Assembly: GCA_963794385.1 (NCBI GenBank)
Contig: CAWCDT010000007.1
Location: forward strand, 1-64,000
Length of the DNA: 64,000 nucleotides
Direction of reading: 5' to 3'
Source of the DNA: Gaiellasilicea sp963794385
GTDB lineage: Bacteria; Actinomycetota; Thermoleophilia; Gaiellales; Gaiellaceae
The position numbers and the translations under genes were made by a program. A model generated the notes under the pieces. That model saw only the letters and a list, made by a program, of their open reading frames with translations, made no database searches and was not told the DNA's origin. Below are positions 51,278 to 60,674 of this stretch, one piece after another; the stretch's first letter is position 1, and every line of letters begins with the position of its first letter.

Positions 51278-52804
51278 TCAGATTGCGGGCCTTTGGTCGG
51301 CGCGGTCAAGACCGTCAGGATATTGTCGACGCTCTTGACCGTCCGCTGCGCGCGGCCGCCGTGATTGCGAGCGCGGAGCGCTGCGGCGAAGAGGGCGCCG
51401 GCAACGAGCAGTCCGATGCCGATCCAGAGGATCGAGTCCAGCTCGGCGCCGATGCTCATGCTCCGCGGAGACCCCGCGCGACGCGTCCTCGTTCATCACG
51501 ACCGCCCGCCAGTCCCCGTCCTCCGGCTCCCATTCGAGCGTCTGCTCGCCGGTACCCGCCGTCGACGCGACCCAGAACGTCTCGTCGCCCGGCTGGCCCG
51601 TTGGCGCGTCGCCCGGACGTCGCGAGTACTCCGGGTCACCGCTCGAGTCGAGGTCGTCGACCACGTCGCGCTCGACGCCTCCGAGGTACCGCGTGACCTC
51701 GTCGGCCGGCCCGATCCCGACGAACACCGGGCGGTCGCTCTCGCTGCGAATCCGGACCGTGCCGAGGAACGTGTCGAGCGCCCACTCGGCTCCTTCGGCG
51801 TCGAGGTCGGCGCTCTCGGACACGATCGCGTACGTCGGTGTCGAGAAGTCCTGCGTCGGTGACATGAGGAACCCGTCGTCGTCTCGTTGCGTCTGGTCGA
51901 CGGCGACGAGCGCGCAGCCGCCGACGAGGAGCCCGAGCGCGAACAGGCCCGCGATGGTGCCGACGACCACGAGCACGATTCGTCCGACGGTCCAGCCTCG
52001 GCGGGCAGGAGGCTCGGCCGGCGCAGCCGGCTCGCCGGCGACGGGTATGGGCGCCTCCGCGACCGCGAAGGTCGGCTCCGCGAGCCCCTCCTCGGTCCCT
52101 CCCTGGTCGAGCCGGAACGGCGGGTACTCGTCGCGCATGAGCAGCACGTATGCGGCGACGCGCGCGACCCACCGGTCGAGCCCGACAACGAAGTCGAAGA
52201 GCCCGCCCGGGTACCGCGTGGTGAAGAGCAGCGCCACACCGGCGAAGAGCACGAGGATGCCGATCAGCCCGGTTTCGAAGCCGATGCCCCAGAACCAGTC
52301 GTCGACCTGGGCCGCCGCGTAGCTGCCGCCTCCCAGGAAGATTCCCGTGACGATGTACTGCGGTATGGCGAGGAGCCACCACTTCACCAGCACGAGGCCG
52401 CGGGAGAGCTGCTCCGGGTACGCGACCTCCAGCCGCGCCGGGTAGTCGGGCACGTCGTCGAGCGTGAACGGCGGATAGCGATCGGTGCCCAGCGCGCCGT
52501 AGGAGTAGAACGCGACCCGCCACGTCCAGCGGAGAACGCCGACGTTGAAGTCGAAGATGCCTCGCGGGTAGCGGCCGGTGAAGAGGATCGCGAAGAACGC
52601 GACGATCGTCAGCACGAGCAGCGTCAGCCAGAGGAACGCAAGCACGATGTAGTGCGGGATCGCGAGGATCCACTTCACGAGCCAGAGCCAGCGGCTCAGG
52701 CCGGTGTCCAGCTGTCCCTCGATGCGGACTGGATACGGCTGCGGTCCGTCCACGCGCTGGCTCGACCCTAGGGGATCAGGCGTCCCGGCGCGAGGCGTGC
52801 TCAC
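51278..52804 (-). CDS. DUF4389 membrane protein with extracytoplasmic domain
   Basis: About 500 residues. Two DUF4389 modules (YPVRIEGQLDTGLSRWLWLVKWILAIPHYIVL, split by normal length, and YPEQLSRGLVLVKWWLLAIPQYIV), each with two helices and a following FTGRYPRGIFDFNVG/FTTRYPGGLFDFVVG block; then a Pro/Ala linker, a helix (IVLVVVGTIAGLFALGLLVGG) and a soluble domain. GTG start overlaps the methyltransferase stop as GTGA. Near 51456 the frame seems broken: the next frame encodes a closing helix (ILWIGIGLLVAGALFAAAL), so the true C-terminus is uncertain. Confidence 0.72.
   Translation of the reverse strand: MSTPRAGTPDPLGSSQRVDGPQPYPVRIEGQLDTGLSRWLWLVKWILAIPHYIVLAFLWLTLLVLTIVAFFAILFTGRYPRGIFDFNVGVLRWTWRVAFYSYGALGTDRYPPFTLDDVPDYPARLEVAYPEQLSRGLVLVKWWLLAIPQYIVTGIFLGGGSYAAAQVDDWFWGIGFETGLIGILVLFAGVALLFTTRYPGGLFDFVVGLDRWVARVAAYVLLMRDEYPPFRLDQGGTEEGLAEPTFAVAEAPIPVAGEPAAPAEPPARRGWTVGRIVLVVVGTIAGLFALGLLVGGCALVAVDQTQRDDDGFLMSPTQDFSTPTYAIVSESADLDAEGAEWALDTFLGTVRIRSESDRPVFVGIGPADEVTRYLGGVERDVVDDLDSSGDPEYSRRPGDAPTGQPGDETFWVASTAGTGEQTLEWEPEDGDWRAVVMNEDASRGVSAEHEHRRRAGLDPLDRHRTARCRRPLRRSAPRSQSRRPRAADGQERRQYPDGLDRADQRPAI
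51303..51341. promoter_or_regulatory. Inverted repeat upstream of the antitoxin (operator candidate)
   Basis: cggtcaaga (51303-51311) and tcttgaccg (51333-51341) are perfect inverted copies, 21 bases apart, ending 39 bases before the antitoxin start. The spacing fits binding by an antitoxin dimer pair. Confidence 0.45.
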
Positions 52805-53208
52805 GGCGGCGGATCGAAGAACGTCAGGATGCGGCCGCCGGGCGCGAGCCAGCGCTCGGCGAGCGCGTTTGCGCGATCGGGCTCGCGGTGGAAGAGCCCG
52901 ACGCGGACGGCGAAGATCAGGTCGAAGCGGCGGGCGCCGAGATCGGCGTCCTCCAGGCTCGCGACCAGGAACTCCGCCTTCCCCGCCTCGACGAAGCGGG
53001 CGTTGCGCGCCGCGGCCGCCTCGATCATCTTCGCGGAGCGGTCGATCGCGGTCAGGCGGCCCTCCTCGAGCCGCTCGCAGACGAGCGTCGCGGCCACGCC
53101 GTGGCCGCAGCCGATCTCGAGCACGCGGTGGTCGGGCCGGAGGCCCAGCTGGTCGACGATCGCTTCGAGTCGCGCGGTCATGGAGAGATCCTGGCGAATC
53201 CGTCCCAT
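52801..53208 (-). CDS. Class I SAM-dependent methyltransferase
   Basis: 135 residues, shorter than most. VLEIGCGHGVAATLVCERL is SAM motif I, LTAIDRSAKMIEAA motif II with the ribose-binding Asp, and LIFAVRVGLFHREP and LAPGGRILTFFDPP complete the half-fold. Substrate unknown. ATG at 53208 is used; ATG 53181 is also possible. Coupled by GTGA to the DUF4389 gene. Confidence 0.82.
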   Translation of the reverse strand: MGRIRQDLSMTARLEAIVDQLGLRPDHRVLEIGCGHGVAATLVCERLEEGRLTAIDRSAKMIEAAAARNARFVEAGKAEFLVASLEDADLGARRFDLIFAVRVGLFHREPDRANALAERWLAPGGRILTFFDPPP

Positions 53209-53304
53209 CCTCCACACGGGCGAGCCGAAGATCCGCCGTGAGGATGACGCCGGATCGGCGCCGCGGCCGACGTTTCCGGCCGCGTGGACGCGTACGTTCT
53301 AGAC

Positions 53305-53436
53305 ATGAAACGCGTCGTCCTCATCTGCCTCCTCGCCTTCGGGCTGCTTCTCCTCGCCGTCGGCGGCTGGACTGTCCAGGGCCTTCGCTGGGCCCTCGGC
53401 GGCGGACGTCGACGCGAGCGCCTCGCCACGGCATGA
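53305..53436 (+). CDS. Small single-helix membrane protein
   Basis: 43 residues: MKRVVLICLLAFGLLLLAVGG is a membrane helix or uncleaved signal, then a basic tail (GGGRRRERLATA). The stop overlaps the next start as ATGA, which supports translation of both. Confidence 0.55.
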   Translation: MKRVVLICLLAFGLLLLAVGGWTVQGLRWALGGGRRRERLATA

Positions 53437-53792
53437 TTCGAGTCGTGAACGGGAGACTCCAGGAGGAGTCGCTCTCGGGCTCGTGGCTCTCCACGCGGCT
53501 CGGCGTCGGCACGCACCGGCTCGACGCGATGCGGCGCGCCGGCGAGCTCCTCGGCGTCCGCAGGCCCGGCGGCCAGGACTACCTCTATCCGGCGTGGCAG
53601 TTCGCGCCGGACGGGAAGCCGCTGCCCGTGATGAAGCGGCTCGTCCTCGCGGCCCGCGGCGCGGGCATGAGCGACGAGCGGCTCTACGAGGTGCTGTCCG
53701 CGCGGACGGGCATCTCCGGGGACGAGCGGCTCGCCGACGCGCTTCGCCACGGCCGGGACGAGTACGTCGTCTCTGTCGTCAGCGGAGGCTGA
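53433..53792 (+). CDS. MbcA/ParS-like (Xre antitoxin C-terminal domain) protein
   Basis: 119 residues. A helix-turn-helix-like N-terminus (WLSTRLGVGTHRLDAMRRAGEL) leads to GGQDYLYPAWQFAPDGKPLPVMKRLVLAARGAGMSDERL, similar to the R-x-Y-x-F-P-x-W-Q-F-x-x-G-x-x-x-P block of Xre/MbcA/ParS toxin-binding domains. No RES-type toxin is adjacent, so it may have another role. Overlaps the previous small gene by four bases. Confidence 0.6.
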   Translation: MIRVVNGRLQEESLSGSWLSTRLGVGTHRLDAMRRAGELLGVRRPGGQDYLYPAWQFAPDGKPLPVMKRLVLAARGAGMSDERLYEVLSARTGISGDERLADALRHGRDEYVVSVVSGG

Positions 53793-53793
53793 C

Positions 53794-55437
53794 GTGGCCC
53801 TCGTCAGCCTGAACGCCGTGCGCAAGTCGTACGGCAGCCGAACGGTGCTCGACGGGCTCGACTTCGCGATCGAGCCGCGCGCCCGCGTGGGAGTGATCGG
53901 CGCCAACGGCTCGGGCAAGTCGACCATGCTCCGCCTGATCGCCGGGCTCGAGGAGCCGGACGCGGGGACGTCGGTGCGCAGGCGCGGGCTCGTCGTCTCG
54001 TTCCTGCCGCAGCACCCGCTCGGCGACGAGCGGACGCCGCTCGAGACCGTCCTCGCCGCGCGCCCCGATCTCGACGAGCTCGACCACGAGCTGCACCGGG
54101 TCGCCGCGCAACTCGCCTCGCCCGAGCTGGCGGCCGACCTCGACAAGATGGCGCGCGTGCTCCAGCGCCAGGAGGAGCTCGTCCGGCGCTGGGAAGCCGC
54201 CGGCGGGCCGAGCATCGAGGGCCGCGCCCGGGCGATGCTGCTCGACCTCGGCCTCGAGGAGGCCGACCTGTCGCTGCCGACGAGCGCGCTCTCGGGCGGC
54301 CAGCGGAAGCTGATCGCGCTCGCCGCCTGCCTCGCCCGCGATCCCGACGTGCTCCTGCTCGACGAGCCGGAGGCGCACCTCGACGCGGTCGGCCGCGCGC
54401 TGCTCGAGCGCCTGCTCGCGACCTTCGACGGCGCCGCCGTTGCGGTCTCGCACGACCGCTACCTGCTCGACGAGACGGTCAGCCAGATCGCCGAGCTCGA
54501 CCGCGGCCGGATCCGGATGTGGCCGGGCAACTACTCCGCGTACACGCTCGCCCGCGAGCTCGAGCTCGAGCGGCAGCGCCAGCAGTACGTGACGCAGCAG
54601 AAGGAGATCGAGCGGCTGGAGGCGGCGATCCGCCGCTTCAAGGACTGGGCGCACCGCGTCGTCGACGAGCGCCACATCAAGCAGGCGCGCAACAAGCAGC
54701 GGCAGATCGACCGGATGGAGAAGGTGGAGCGGCCGGTGCTCGAGCGGCGCAGGATCGCGCTCCGGCTGCACCCGCACGAGCGCGGCGGGCAACGGGTCTT
54801 CGAGCTTCGGCACGTCGGTGTCAGCTTCGACGAGGACGTCGTGCTGGCCGACGTCGAGCTGACGGTCATGCACGGCGAGCGGGTCGGCTTCGTCGGCGCG
54901 AACGGCGCCGGCAAGAGCGTGCTCCTGAAGACGGTCGTCGGCGAGCTCGAGCCGACCGAGGGGGAGGTCTGGGTCGGGCCGTCGATCCGGGTCGGCTACC
55001 TCGCCCAGGACCAGGAGACGCTCGACCCGGACGCGAGCCCGCTGGACACGGTGCGCCTGGCGCACCCCTGCTCGGAGGGCGAGGCGGTCTCGCTCCTGAT
55101 GAAGTTCCTGTTCCCCTACGAGCAGGTTCGCCGGGCGAACCGACTCCTCTCGGGCGGCGAGCGCACGCGGCTGCAGCTGCTCCTCCTGATGCTGCAGCGG
55201 CCGAACCTGCTCGTGCTCGACGAGCCGACGAACCACCTCGACATCGACTCGGTCGAGGCGCTCGAGGCGGCGCTCGAGGAGTTCGCCGGCACCGTCTGCG
55301 TGATCTCCCACGACCGCTACTTCCTCGACCGCATCGTCGACCGGATCGTCGAGGTCGGCGACGGCGAGGCGCGCTCCTTCGAGGGCGGCTGGTCGGACTG
55401 GTTCGAGCGCTCGCGCGCGACCGCAGCCGTCGGCTGA
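53794..55437 (+). CDS. ABC-F family ATPase
   Basis: 547 residues, two ABC domains without membrane segments. Walker A GANGSGKS (about 35) and GANGAGKS (about 369); signatures LSGGQRKLIALAA and LSGGERTRLQLL; Walker B LLLDEPEAHLD and LVLDEPTNHLD. An interdomain helical linker (VTQQKEIERLEAAIRRFKDWAHRV) is the ABC-F P-site tRNA interaction motif. Acts on the ribosome (translation factor or antibiotic resistance). GTG start, one base after the previous stop. Confidence 0.93.
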   Translation: MALVSLNAVRKSYGSRTVLDGLDFAIEPRARVGVIGANGSGKSTMLRLIAGLEEPDAGTSVRRRGLVVSFLPQHPLGDERTPLETVLAARPDLDELDHELHRVAAQLASPELAADLDKMARVLQRQEELVRRWEAAGGPSIEGRARAMLLDLGLEEADLSLPTSALSGGQRKLIALAACLARDPDVLLLDEPEAHLDAVGRALLERLLATFDGAAVAVSHDRYLLDETVSQIAELDRGRIRMWPGNYSAYTLARELELERQRQQYVTQQKEIERLEAAIRRFKDWAHRVVDERHIKQARNKQRQIDRMEKVERPVLERRRIALRLHPHERGGQRVFELRHVGVSFDEDVVLADVELTVMHGERVGFVGANGAGKSVLLKTVVGELEPTEGEVWVGPSIRVGYLAQDQETLDPDASPLDTVRLAHPCSEGEAVSLLMKFLFPYEQVRRANRLLSGGERTRLQLLLLMLQRPNLLVLDEPTNHLDIDSVEALEAALEEFAGTVCVISHDRYFLDRIVDRIVEVGDGEARSFEGGWSDWFERSRATAAVG

Positions 55438-55492
55438 GCGTCGGCCCCTTTGCTAGCGTCGCGCAGCCTTGCCGACCTAAAGGGGGAGTCAC

Positions 55493-57572
55493 ATGTCGCT
55501 GCACCGTGCTGTGCTGCTCACGTTCCTCGTCTTCCTCGGGTTCCCATCGCTCGCACACGCCGCCGGGGTCTCGCCCCGCTTCGACCTGTCGAGCCCAGAG
55601 GGCGCCCCGTTCCCGAGCAACCGCTGGACCGACTTCGACTTCTCGCAGAGGACCGGCCTCCGCGTCGACCTGCCGAAGCCGGACTGCGCCGTCCGCCCGT
55701 CGGACTGCGCGGACATCGACGTGCTCAACACGCTCGACGGCTTCAACCTGCAGCCGCGGATCTCGATCCCGTTCACCGGGCCGATCGATCCGGCGAGCGT
55801 CTCGAGCTCGAACGTCTTCCTCGTCCGCGTGCCTGACTTAAAGGTGACCGGCATCAACCAGATCACGTGGGAGGTCGCGGCGAACACGCTCCACGTCGAG
55901 TCGGACGAGCTGCTCCGCCAGCACACGCTGTACATCCTCGTCGTCACGACCGGTATCCGGGACGCGTCGGGACAGCCGATCCGCTCGGCCTTCTTCCGCC
56001 CGAGCCTGCACGGCGCCATGTCCGCTCTCGTGCGCGGGCTGCCCGGAAGGCTGCGCCTGTCCGACGTCGCGGTCGCGAGCGTCTTCACGACCCAGAGCGC
56101 GACGCCGGTGCTCGAGCAGGTGCGCCGCCAGCTCGGAGCCGCGAGCCCGGCGCCGGCGAGCTTCCTGCTCGGCCCGGGTGGCGTCCGCACCGTTTTTCCG
56201 CTCGCGGACGTGACGTCGATCCTCTTCAACCGCCAGACCGGGACCGCCCCGAGCTTCACGCCCGCGCCGGTGGGGACGCCGTTCCTCTCGCTCTTCCCGG
56301 GCAGCATCGGCACCGTCGCCTTCGGCGCGTACGACTCGCCGGACTACGAGACCGCCGCGAAGGTGATCCCGGCGACCGGCACGCGCACCGGCGTCCCGGC
56401 GGTGCAGGGGACGAACCGGATCCACTTCAACCTGTTCCTGCCGGCCGGGACCGCGCCCGCGGGCGGCTGGCCCGTCGCGATCTTCGGGCACGGGTTCGGC
56501 GACAACAAGAACGCGAGCCCGTTCATCGTCGCCTCATCCCTGGCGCGGCGCGGTATCGCGACTGATTGCGATCAACGTCGTCGGTCACGGCGGCGGCGAG
56601 CTCGGCACGCTGATCGTCAACCGGGCGTCCGGCGCGCCGGTCGTCCTCCCGGCGGGAGGGCGCGGCATCGACCAGGACGGCAACACGGCGATCGACTCGA
56701 CCGAGGGCGTCAACGCGACGGCGCCGCAGGGCATCGTCTCGAACCGCGACGGCCTGCGCCAGACCGTGATCGACCTGATGCAGCTGGTGCGCGAGATCGA
56801 GGTCGGAATGGACGTGGACGGCAACGGGACGCGCGACCTCGACCCGGCCCGGATCTCGTACTTCGGCCAGTCGTTCGGCGGCATCTACGGGACGAAGTTC
56901 CTCGCCGTCGAGCCGAACGTGCTCACGGGCGTCCCGAACGTCCCCGGCGGCGCGATCGTCGAGATCGCCCGCCTGAGCCCGGTGTTCCGGCCTCTGACCT
57001 GGCTCAGCCTGGCCGGCCGCACACCGTCGCTCGTGAACTTGCCTGGCCTGTTCGCGTTCGCCGAGAACATGCCGCTGCGAAACCAGCCGCCGCTCGTCGA
57101 CACGGTGCCGGGCGCGAGTTTGATCCAGCAGGCGCTCGAGCGATCCGAATGGGTGACCCAGGCCGGCAACCCGGTCGCCTACGCGCCGCACCTTCGCGCC
57201 AGTCCCTTGGACGGCGTGCCGGCGAAGTCGATCATCCTGCAGTACGCGCGGGGCGACCAGACGGTGCCGAATCCGACCACGTCGGCGATCATCCGCGCGG
57301 GCGGCCTGCAGGACCGGACGACCGCGTTCCGCAACGACCTCGCCTTCGCGGCCGACCCGACCTTCCCGAAGAACCCGCACACGTTCCTGACCCGCGTGCC
57401 GGGCCTGGCGCCCTCGCCCGCGGTGGCGGCCGTCGCGCTCGCCGCGCAGGACCAGATCGCGCAGTTCTTCGCGTCGGGCGGGACGACGGTCGTCGACCCC
57501 GACGGCGCGGGCCCGCTCTTCGAGACCCCGCTTTCCGTCCCGCCCTGGGAGGACCTGGCCTACATCCCGTGA
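55493..57572 (+). CDS. Secreted alpha/beta hydrolase (lipase-like), one-base frameshift
   Basis: About 690 residues when joined. Signal peptide (LHRAVLLTFLVFLGFPSLAHA), an Ig-like N-terminal half with ITWEVAANTLHVESDELLRQHTLYILVVTTGIRD (split by normal length), then the hydrolase half. One extra G near 56564 interrupts GIAT/IAINVVGHGGG; the shifted frame continues to YFGQSFGGIYGTKF with the G-x-S-x-G-like nucleophile (G-Q-S-F-G) and ends PWEDLAYIP. Resembles extracellular lipases with a virulence-factor-lipase N-terminal domain. Followed by a palindrome. Confidence 0.8.
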
Positions 57573-57581
57573 TCGAGCCGA

Positions 57582-57616
57582 CCGGTGCCTTGTAACAGTC
57601 TGTTGCAAGGCACCGG
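57582..57616. terminator. 35-base palindrome containing TAACAGTCTGTT
   Basis: ccggtgccttg pairs with caaggcaccgg, and the inside (taaca-GTC-tgttg) continues the symmetry with one wobble. It is 10 bases past the hydrolase stop, so it can terminate that gene, but the same core TAACAGTCTGTT recurs in the palindrome at 57664-57688, which suggests an operator. Confidence 0.6.
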
Positions 57617-57631
57617 CGTAGGCTCTCCCGC

Positions 57632-58016
57632 ATGCGCGAGGCCCTGGAGGTGCTCGAAGCGGCGCCAAGTAACAGTCTGTTACTTGGCCTGGCGTGGCTT
57701 GCCGGGCGGGAGGTCGAGCACGACGAGGACGAGCGCCGCGCCACGCTGCGGCGCGCCGAGCTGCTGCTCGCGGCGGGAGGCGACCCGCACCGGGAGCTCG
57801 AGCTCGACGGCCGCGCGGTGACGTCCGTCGCGGACGACCTGGATAGACCCCGTCGCTCGCGACCAGCTCGAGGACGCACTCGCCCGGCTCACCGCCGCGG
57901 GGGAGGAGTTGGCGGCGGTGAGCGACGGGCTTGCACGGCTGCGGGCGCAGCCGGACCTGGCGTGGCGGTGCTACGCCTGTGCGCTACTCGCGGAGGCGAT
58001 CGACAGCGACGCCTGA
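57632..58016 (+). CDS. Small helical protein, one-base frameshift
   Basis: ATG at 57632: MREALEVLEAAPSNSLLLGLAWLAGREVEHDEDERRATLRRAELLLAAGG (helical). An extra C in the run CCCC near 57852 breaks the frame after VADDLD; the next frame gives VARDQLEDALARLTAAGEELAAVSDGLARLRAQPDLAWRCYACALLAEA to TGA at 58016. About 127 residues joined. The C-terminal half is hydrophilic with C-Y-A-C. No family recognised. Overlaps the convergent MFS gene by 46 bases. Confidence 0.6.
57664..57688. promoter_or_regulatory. 25-base perfect palindrome with TAACAGTCTGTTA core
   Basis: gccaagtaaca-GTC-tgttacttggc, an 11-bp perfect inverted repeat inside the first codons of the gene at 57632. Its core matches the palindrome centred 77 bases upstream. 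The shape AACAGNCTGTT is typical of TetR-family operators; no TetR gene is in view. Confidence 0.5.
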
Positions 58017-59251
58017 TCCTCGAGCTCGGACATCCGGCCGACCGATCGAACCGGTGAGAGCAGGATCGGCACGACCGCGAGCAGGCCGCCGAGCGCTCCG
58101 ATCAGCATCGTCTCGCGCAGGCCGATCGCGGAACCGAGGGCGCCCCCGACGAGCCCGCCGAACGGGATGACACCCCAGACGACGAACCGTCGTGAGGCGT
58201 TCGCGCGGCCGAGCATCCGGTCGGGCGTGATCGCCTGAATCAGGCTGATCCCGGTGACGTTGAAGAGGATGCCGCCGAAACCGATGATCATCACGCTCGC
58301 CGTGATGAAGGGAATCGCAAGGTCTTGCGGGGCAAGCGCGATCAGGAGCGATCCGGGCGAGAAGAGCAGCGCGGCCAACACGATCGTCCTGCCGACGCCT
58401 AGCCGGTGGCCGATCCGCCCCGCCGTGAGCGCGGCGGCGAGCGCGCCGAGGCTCCCGACCGACAGCACGATCCCGATCGTGCCGGCGGAGAGGCCGAGCT
58501 CCCGCACCGCGTAGACGAGCAGGATCGAGTAGACGACGTTGGAGAAGAAGTTCGAGAGCGCGACGGCGGCGACCATGCCGCGCTGGTACGGGTGGGTGAA
58601 GACGTACCGCAGTCCTTCGAGCAGCTCGGCCCGCATCGACCGGCGCTCTTCGCGGGCAGGGACCTCCTCGTGCGTCCGGATCACACCGAGCAGCACGGCT
58701 GAGACGAGGAAGCTGACGGCGTCGACCAGGATCGCAACCGGCGCGGTGACCGCGGCGACGAGGCCGCCGGCCAGGCCGGGACCGCCGATGTTCGCGGCGG
58801 CGCGGCTGAGCTCGAGCTTCGAGTTGCCCTCGACGACCTGGCTCCGGCCGACGAGGGAAGGGAGGTACGACTGGTAGGCGAGGTCGAAGAAGACCGTCCC
58901 GATGCCGTGCACGAAGCCGACCGCGTAGAGCTGCCAGATCGTCAGGACGTCGAGCCAGTACGCGATCGGGATCGTCGCGAGTGCGAGGGCGCGCACGAGG
59001 TCGCCGCCGATCAGGATCGGACGCCGCCGCATCCGGTCGACCCAGACGCCGGCCGGCAGCGTGAAGAGCAGGAAGGGTACGAACCCGACCGTCGTGAGCG
59101 CGGCCACACGGAACGTGCTCTCCTCGAGCACGAGGATCGCGACGAGCGGCAGCGCCAGGAACGTGACCTGCGAGCCGACCTGGCTGATCGTCTCCGAGCC
59201 CCAGAACGCGAGGAAGTCTCGGTGCCGCCAGAGACCCCCGGGACGCCGCAC
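57971..59251 (-). CDS. MFS transporter (EntS-like, MFS_3)
   Basis: 426 residues, 12 membrane segments. Starts MRRPGGLWRHRDFLAFWGSETISQVGSQVTFLALPL, the usual opening of the EntS/MFS_3 group (F-L-x-x-W-x-x-x-x-x-S-x-x-G-S), and PAGVWVDRMRRRPILIGGDLVRAL is the loop 2-3 motif. Exports metabolites or drugs. Starts two bases after the DUF4097 stop, third or fourth gene of an RHH-DUF4097-MFS unit. Confidence 0.92.
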   Translation of the reverse strand: MRRPGGLWRHRDFLAFWGSETISQVGSQVTFLALPLVAILVLEESTFRVAALTTVGFVPFLLFTLPAGVWVDRMRRRPILIGGDLVRALALATIPIAYWLDVLTIWQLYAVGFVHGIGTVFFDLAYQSYLPSLVGRSQVVEGNSKLELSRAAANIGGPGLAGGLVAAVTAPVAILVDAVSFLVSAVLLGVIRTHEEVPAREERRSMRAELLEGLRYVFTHPYQRGMVAAVALSNFFSNVVYSILLVYAVRELGLSAGTIGIVLSVGSLGALAAALTAGRIGHRLGVGRTIVLAALLFSPGSLLIALAPQDLAIPFITASVMIIGFGGILFNVTGISLIQAITPDRMLGRANASRRFVVWGVIPFGGLVGGALGSAIGLRETMLIGALGGLLAVVPILLSPVRSVGRMSELEDQASLSIASASSAQA

Positions 59252-59253
59252 GG

Positions 59254-60084
59254 CTACGCGAAGGCTTGGGCCGCGCGGCTGATCTTCACGTCGCCGCTGA
59301 CGGTGCGCACGCGGAGGGCGGTCTCCGGCCCGTCGGTGCGCGCCGGCGCGTCGCTCACGTCGAGCTCGGAGCCGATCGTGCCGCTGACGGAGTTGACGTC
59401 GAGCCGGACGCGGAGCCCGCGACGGATCGCCACGAGTACATCGCCCGAGACAGCCTTGAGCGCAATCTCACCGGGCCCGGCCGCGCGGGCGATCTGGTCG
59501 CCGGAGACCGTGGAGACGGTCAAGTCGCCCGACACCTCCTCGGTCACGACGTCCCCCGAGACCGACGTGACGGTGAGCCCGGCGAGCGCCTCCTGGACAT
59601 TGACGTCACCGGAGACGGTATTCACTACCGCCCGGCCCTCGACCCGGTCGACGCGGACGTCACCGCTCGCGGTCTTCAGCTCGAGCGAGCCGCCGATCTG
59701 GTCGAGGGTCAGGTCACCGGAGGCCGTGCGCACACGTGCGTCGCCGAGCGAGCCGTGGGTCTTGACGTCGGCCGAAGCCGTCTCGGCGTCGAGGTCGGTG
59801 CCGTGCGGGCACGTGATCCGGATGCTCACTTTCGGCGACGTGATGCCCCAGTTGCCGATCGAGATCGACCAGCTGCGCCCTTCGATCTCGACCTCGACCT
59901 CGCCGCCGCGGGCACGGAGACTCGCATTCGCGATCGCCTGCCGGGTGGCATCCGAGTCGTTGAGCGCGGTCAGCTCGACGGTGGTCTCGTCCGTGTCCGC
60001 GGTCTCGACCCGGATGTCGCCGGACGGGTTGCGCACCTTCAGGCGGGCGCGGCCGGTGGCGAAGGTTTCGCGGCGGCTATCCAC
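59254..60084 (-). CDS. DUF4097 beta-helix repeat protein
   Basis: 276 residues. About nine repeats of roughly 19-20 residues carry T-x-S-G-D-V-x-V (TASGDLTL, TASGDVRV, TVSGDVNV, SVSGDVVT, TVSGDVKI), which form right-handed beta-helix turns. No signal peptide, so a cytoplasmic location is predicted. Role unknown; commonly next to ribbon-helix-helix regulators in actinobacteria. Confidence 0.85.
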   Translation of the reverse strand: MDSRRETFATGRARLKVRNPSGDIRVETADTDETTVELTALNDSDATRQAIANASLRARGGEVEVEIEGRSWSISIGNWGITSPKVSIRITCPHGTDLDAETASADVKTHGSLGDARVRTASGDLTLDQIGGSLELKTASGDVRVDRVEGRAVVNTVSGDVNVQEALAGLTVTSVSGDVVTEEVSGDLTVSTVSGDQIARAAGPGEIALKAVSGDVLVAIRRGLRVRLDVNSVSGTIGSELDVSDAPARTDGPETALRVRTVSGDVKISRAAQAFA

Positions 60085-60199
60085 GGCGGACGCCCTTGCG
60101 ACGCGCGGGCTTCACCACGCGCTCGTCGCGGACGGGGTTGATCCAGTCGGGGACGAGGATGATGCCGGTGCCGTAGGGAATGGGATGCAAGCGAGACAT
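60077..60199 (-). CDS. Small basic protein
   Basis: 40 residues: MSRLHPIPYGTGIILVPDWI then a basic tail (KPARRKGVRRG). Starts 11 bases after the ribbon-helix-helix stop with a good ribosome site (AAGGAG, eight bases upstream) and overlaps the DUF4097 gene by eight bases. No family recognised. Confidence 0.6.
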   Translation of the reverse strand: MSRLHPIPYGTGIILVPDWINPVRDERVVKPARRKGVRRG

Positions 60200-60210
60200 C
60201 TGGGCTCCTT

Positions 60211-60663
60211 TCAGCTTTCTGCGTAGCCGGACAGGCGCCGGCCCGCTCGGACGGAACGGGTCTCGAGGCCGCGCGCGAGCGCGTGGATGCTCCACGAGTT
60301 GACGGAAAGGCCCTCCCCCGAAGCCGCGACCTCGATCCGCGCCTTGAGGGCGTCCGGGAGGCGCAGCGTGATCCGCGCCGTGAGCGCGTCGTCGCCCTGA
60401 GTCGGGGCCGGCCCGGCCTCCTCCTCCTCGACGTAGACGAGCTCGGGCTCGCGGCCCGCGAGCCTGACTTCGATGCGCCCCGGAACCTGCCCGTTCAGCG
60501 CCAATGCGATCTCGCCGAGTAGGTCGAGCAGTCTCAGCTGGAGCGCGGGCTCGATCGCCTGCGCGAGCCTTCGGCCCGCTTCCTGGGCGGCCTGATCGCC
60601 GGCCAATGCCGCTGCGGCTGCGAGGTCCTCCTGAAGCGCGTGGACGTACGGTGCCATCTCCAT
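60211..60663 (-). CDS. Ribbon-helix-helix (HicB-antitoxin-like) regulator
   Basis: 150 residues. N-terminal helical region, acidic linker (YVEEEEAGPAPTQ), then ARITLRLPDALKARIEVAASGEGLSVNSWSIHALARGLE, an Arc/HicB-type ribbon-helix-helix DNA-binding domain. No HicA toxin is adjacent. Inverted repeats lie immediately before its start (60675-60710), supporting autoregulation of the whole unit. Confidence 0.82.
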   Translation of the reverse strand: MEMAPYVHALQEDLAAAAALAGDQAAQEAGRRLAQAIEPALQLRLLDLLGEIALALNGQVPGRIEVRLAGREPELVYVEEEEAGPAPTQGDDALTARITLRLPDALKARIEVAASGEGLSVNSWSIHALARGLETRSVRAGRRLSGYAES

Positions 60664-60674
60664 GGCGGCACTAT

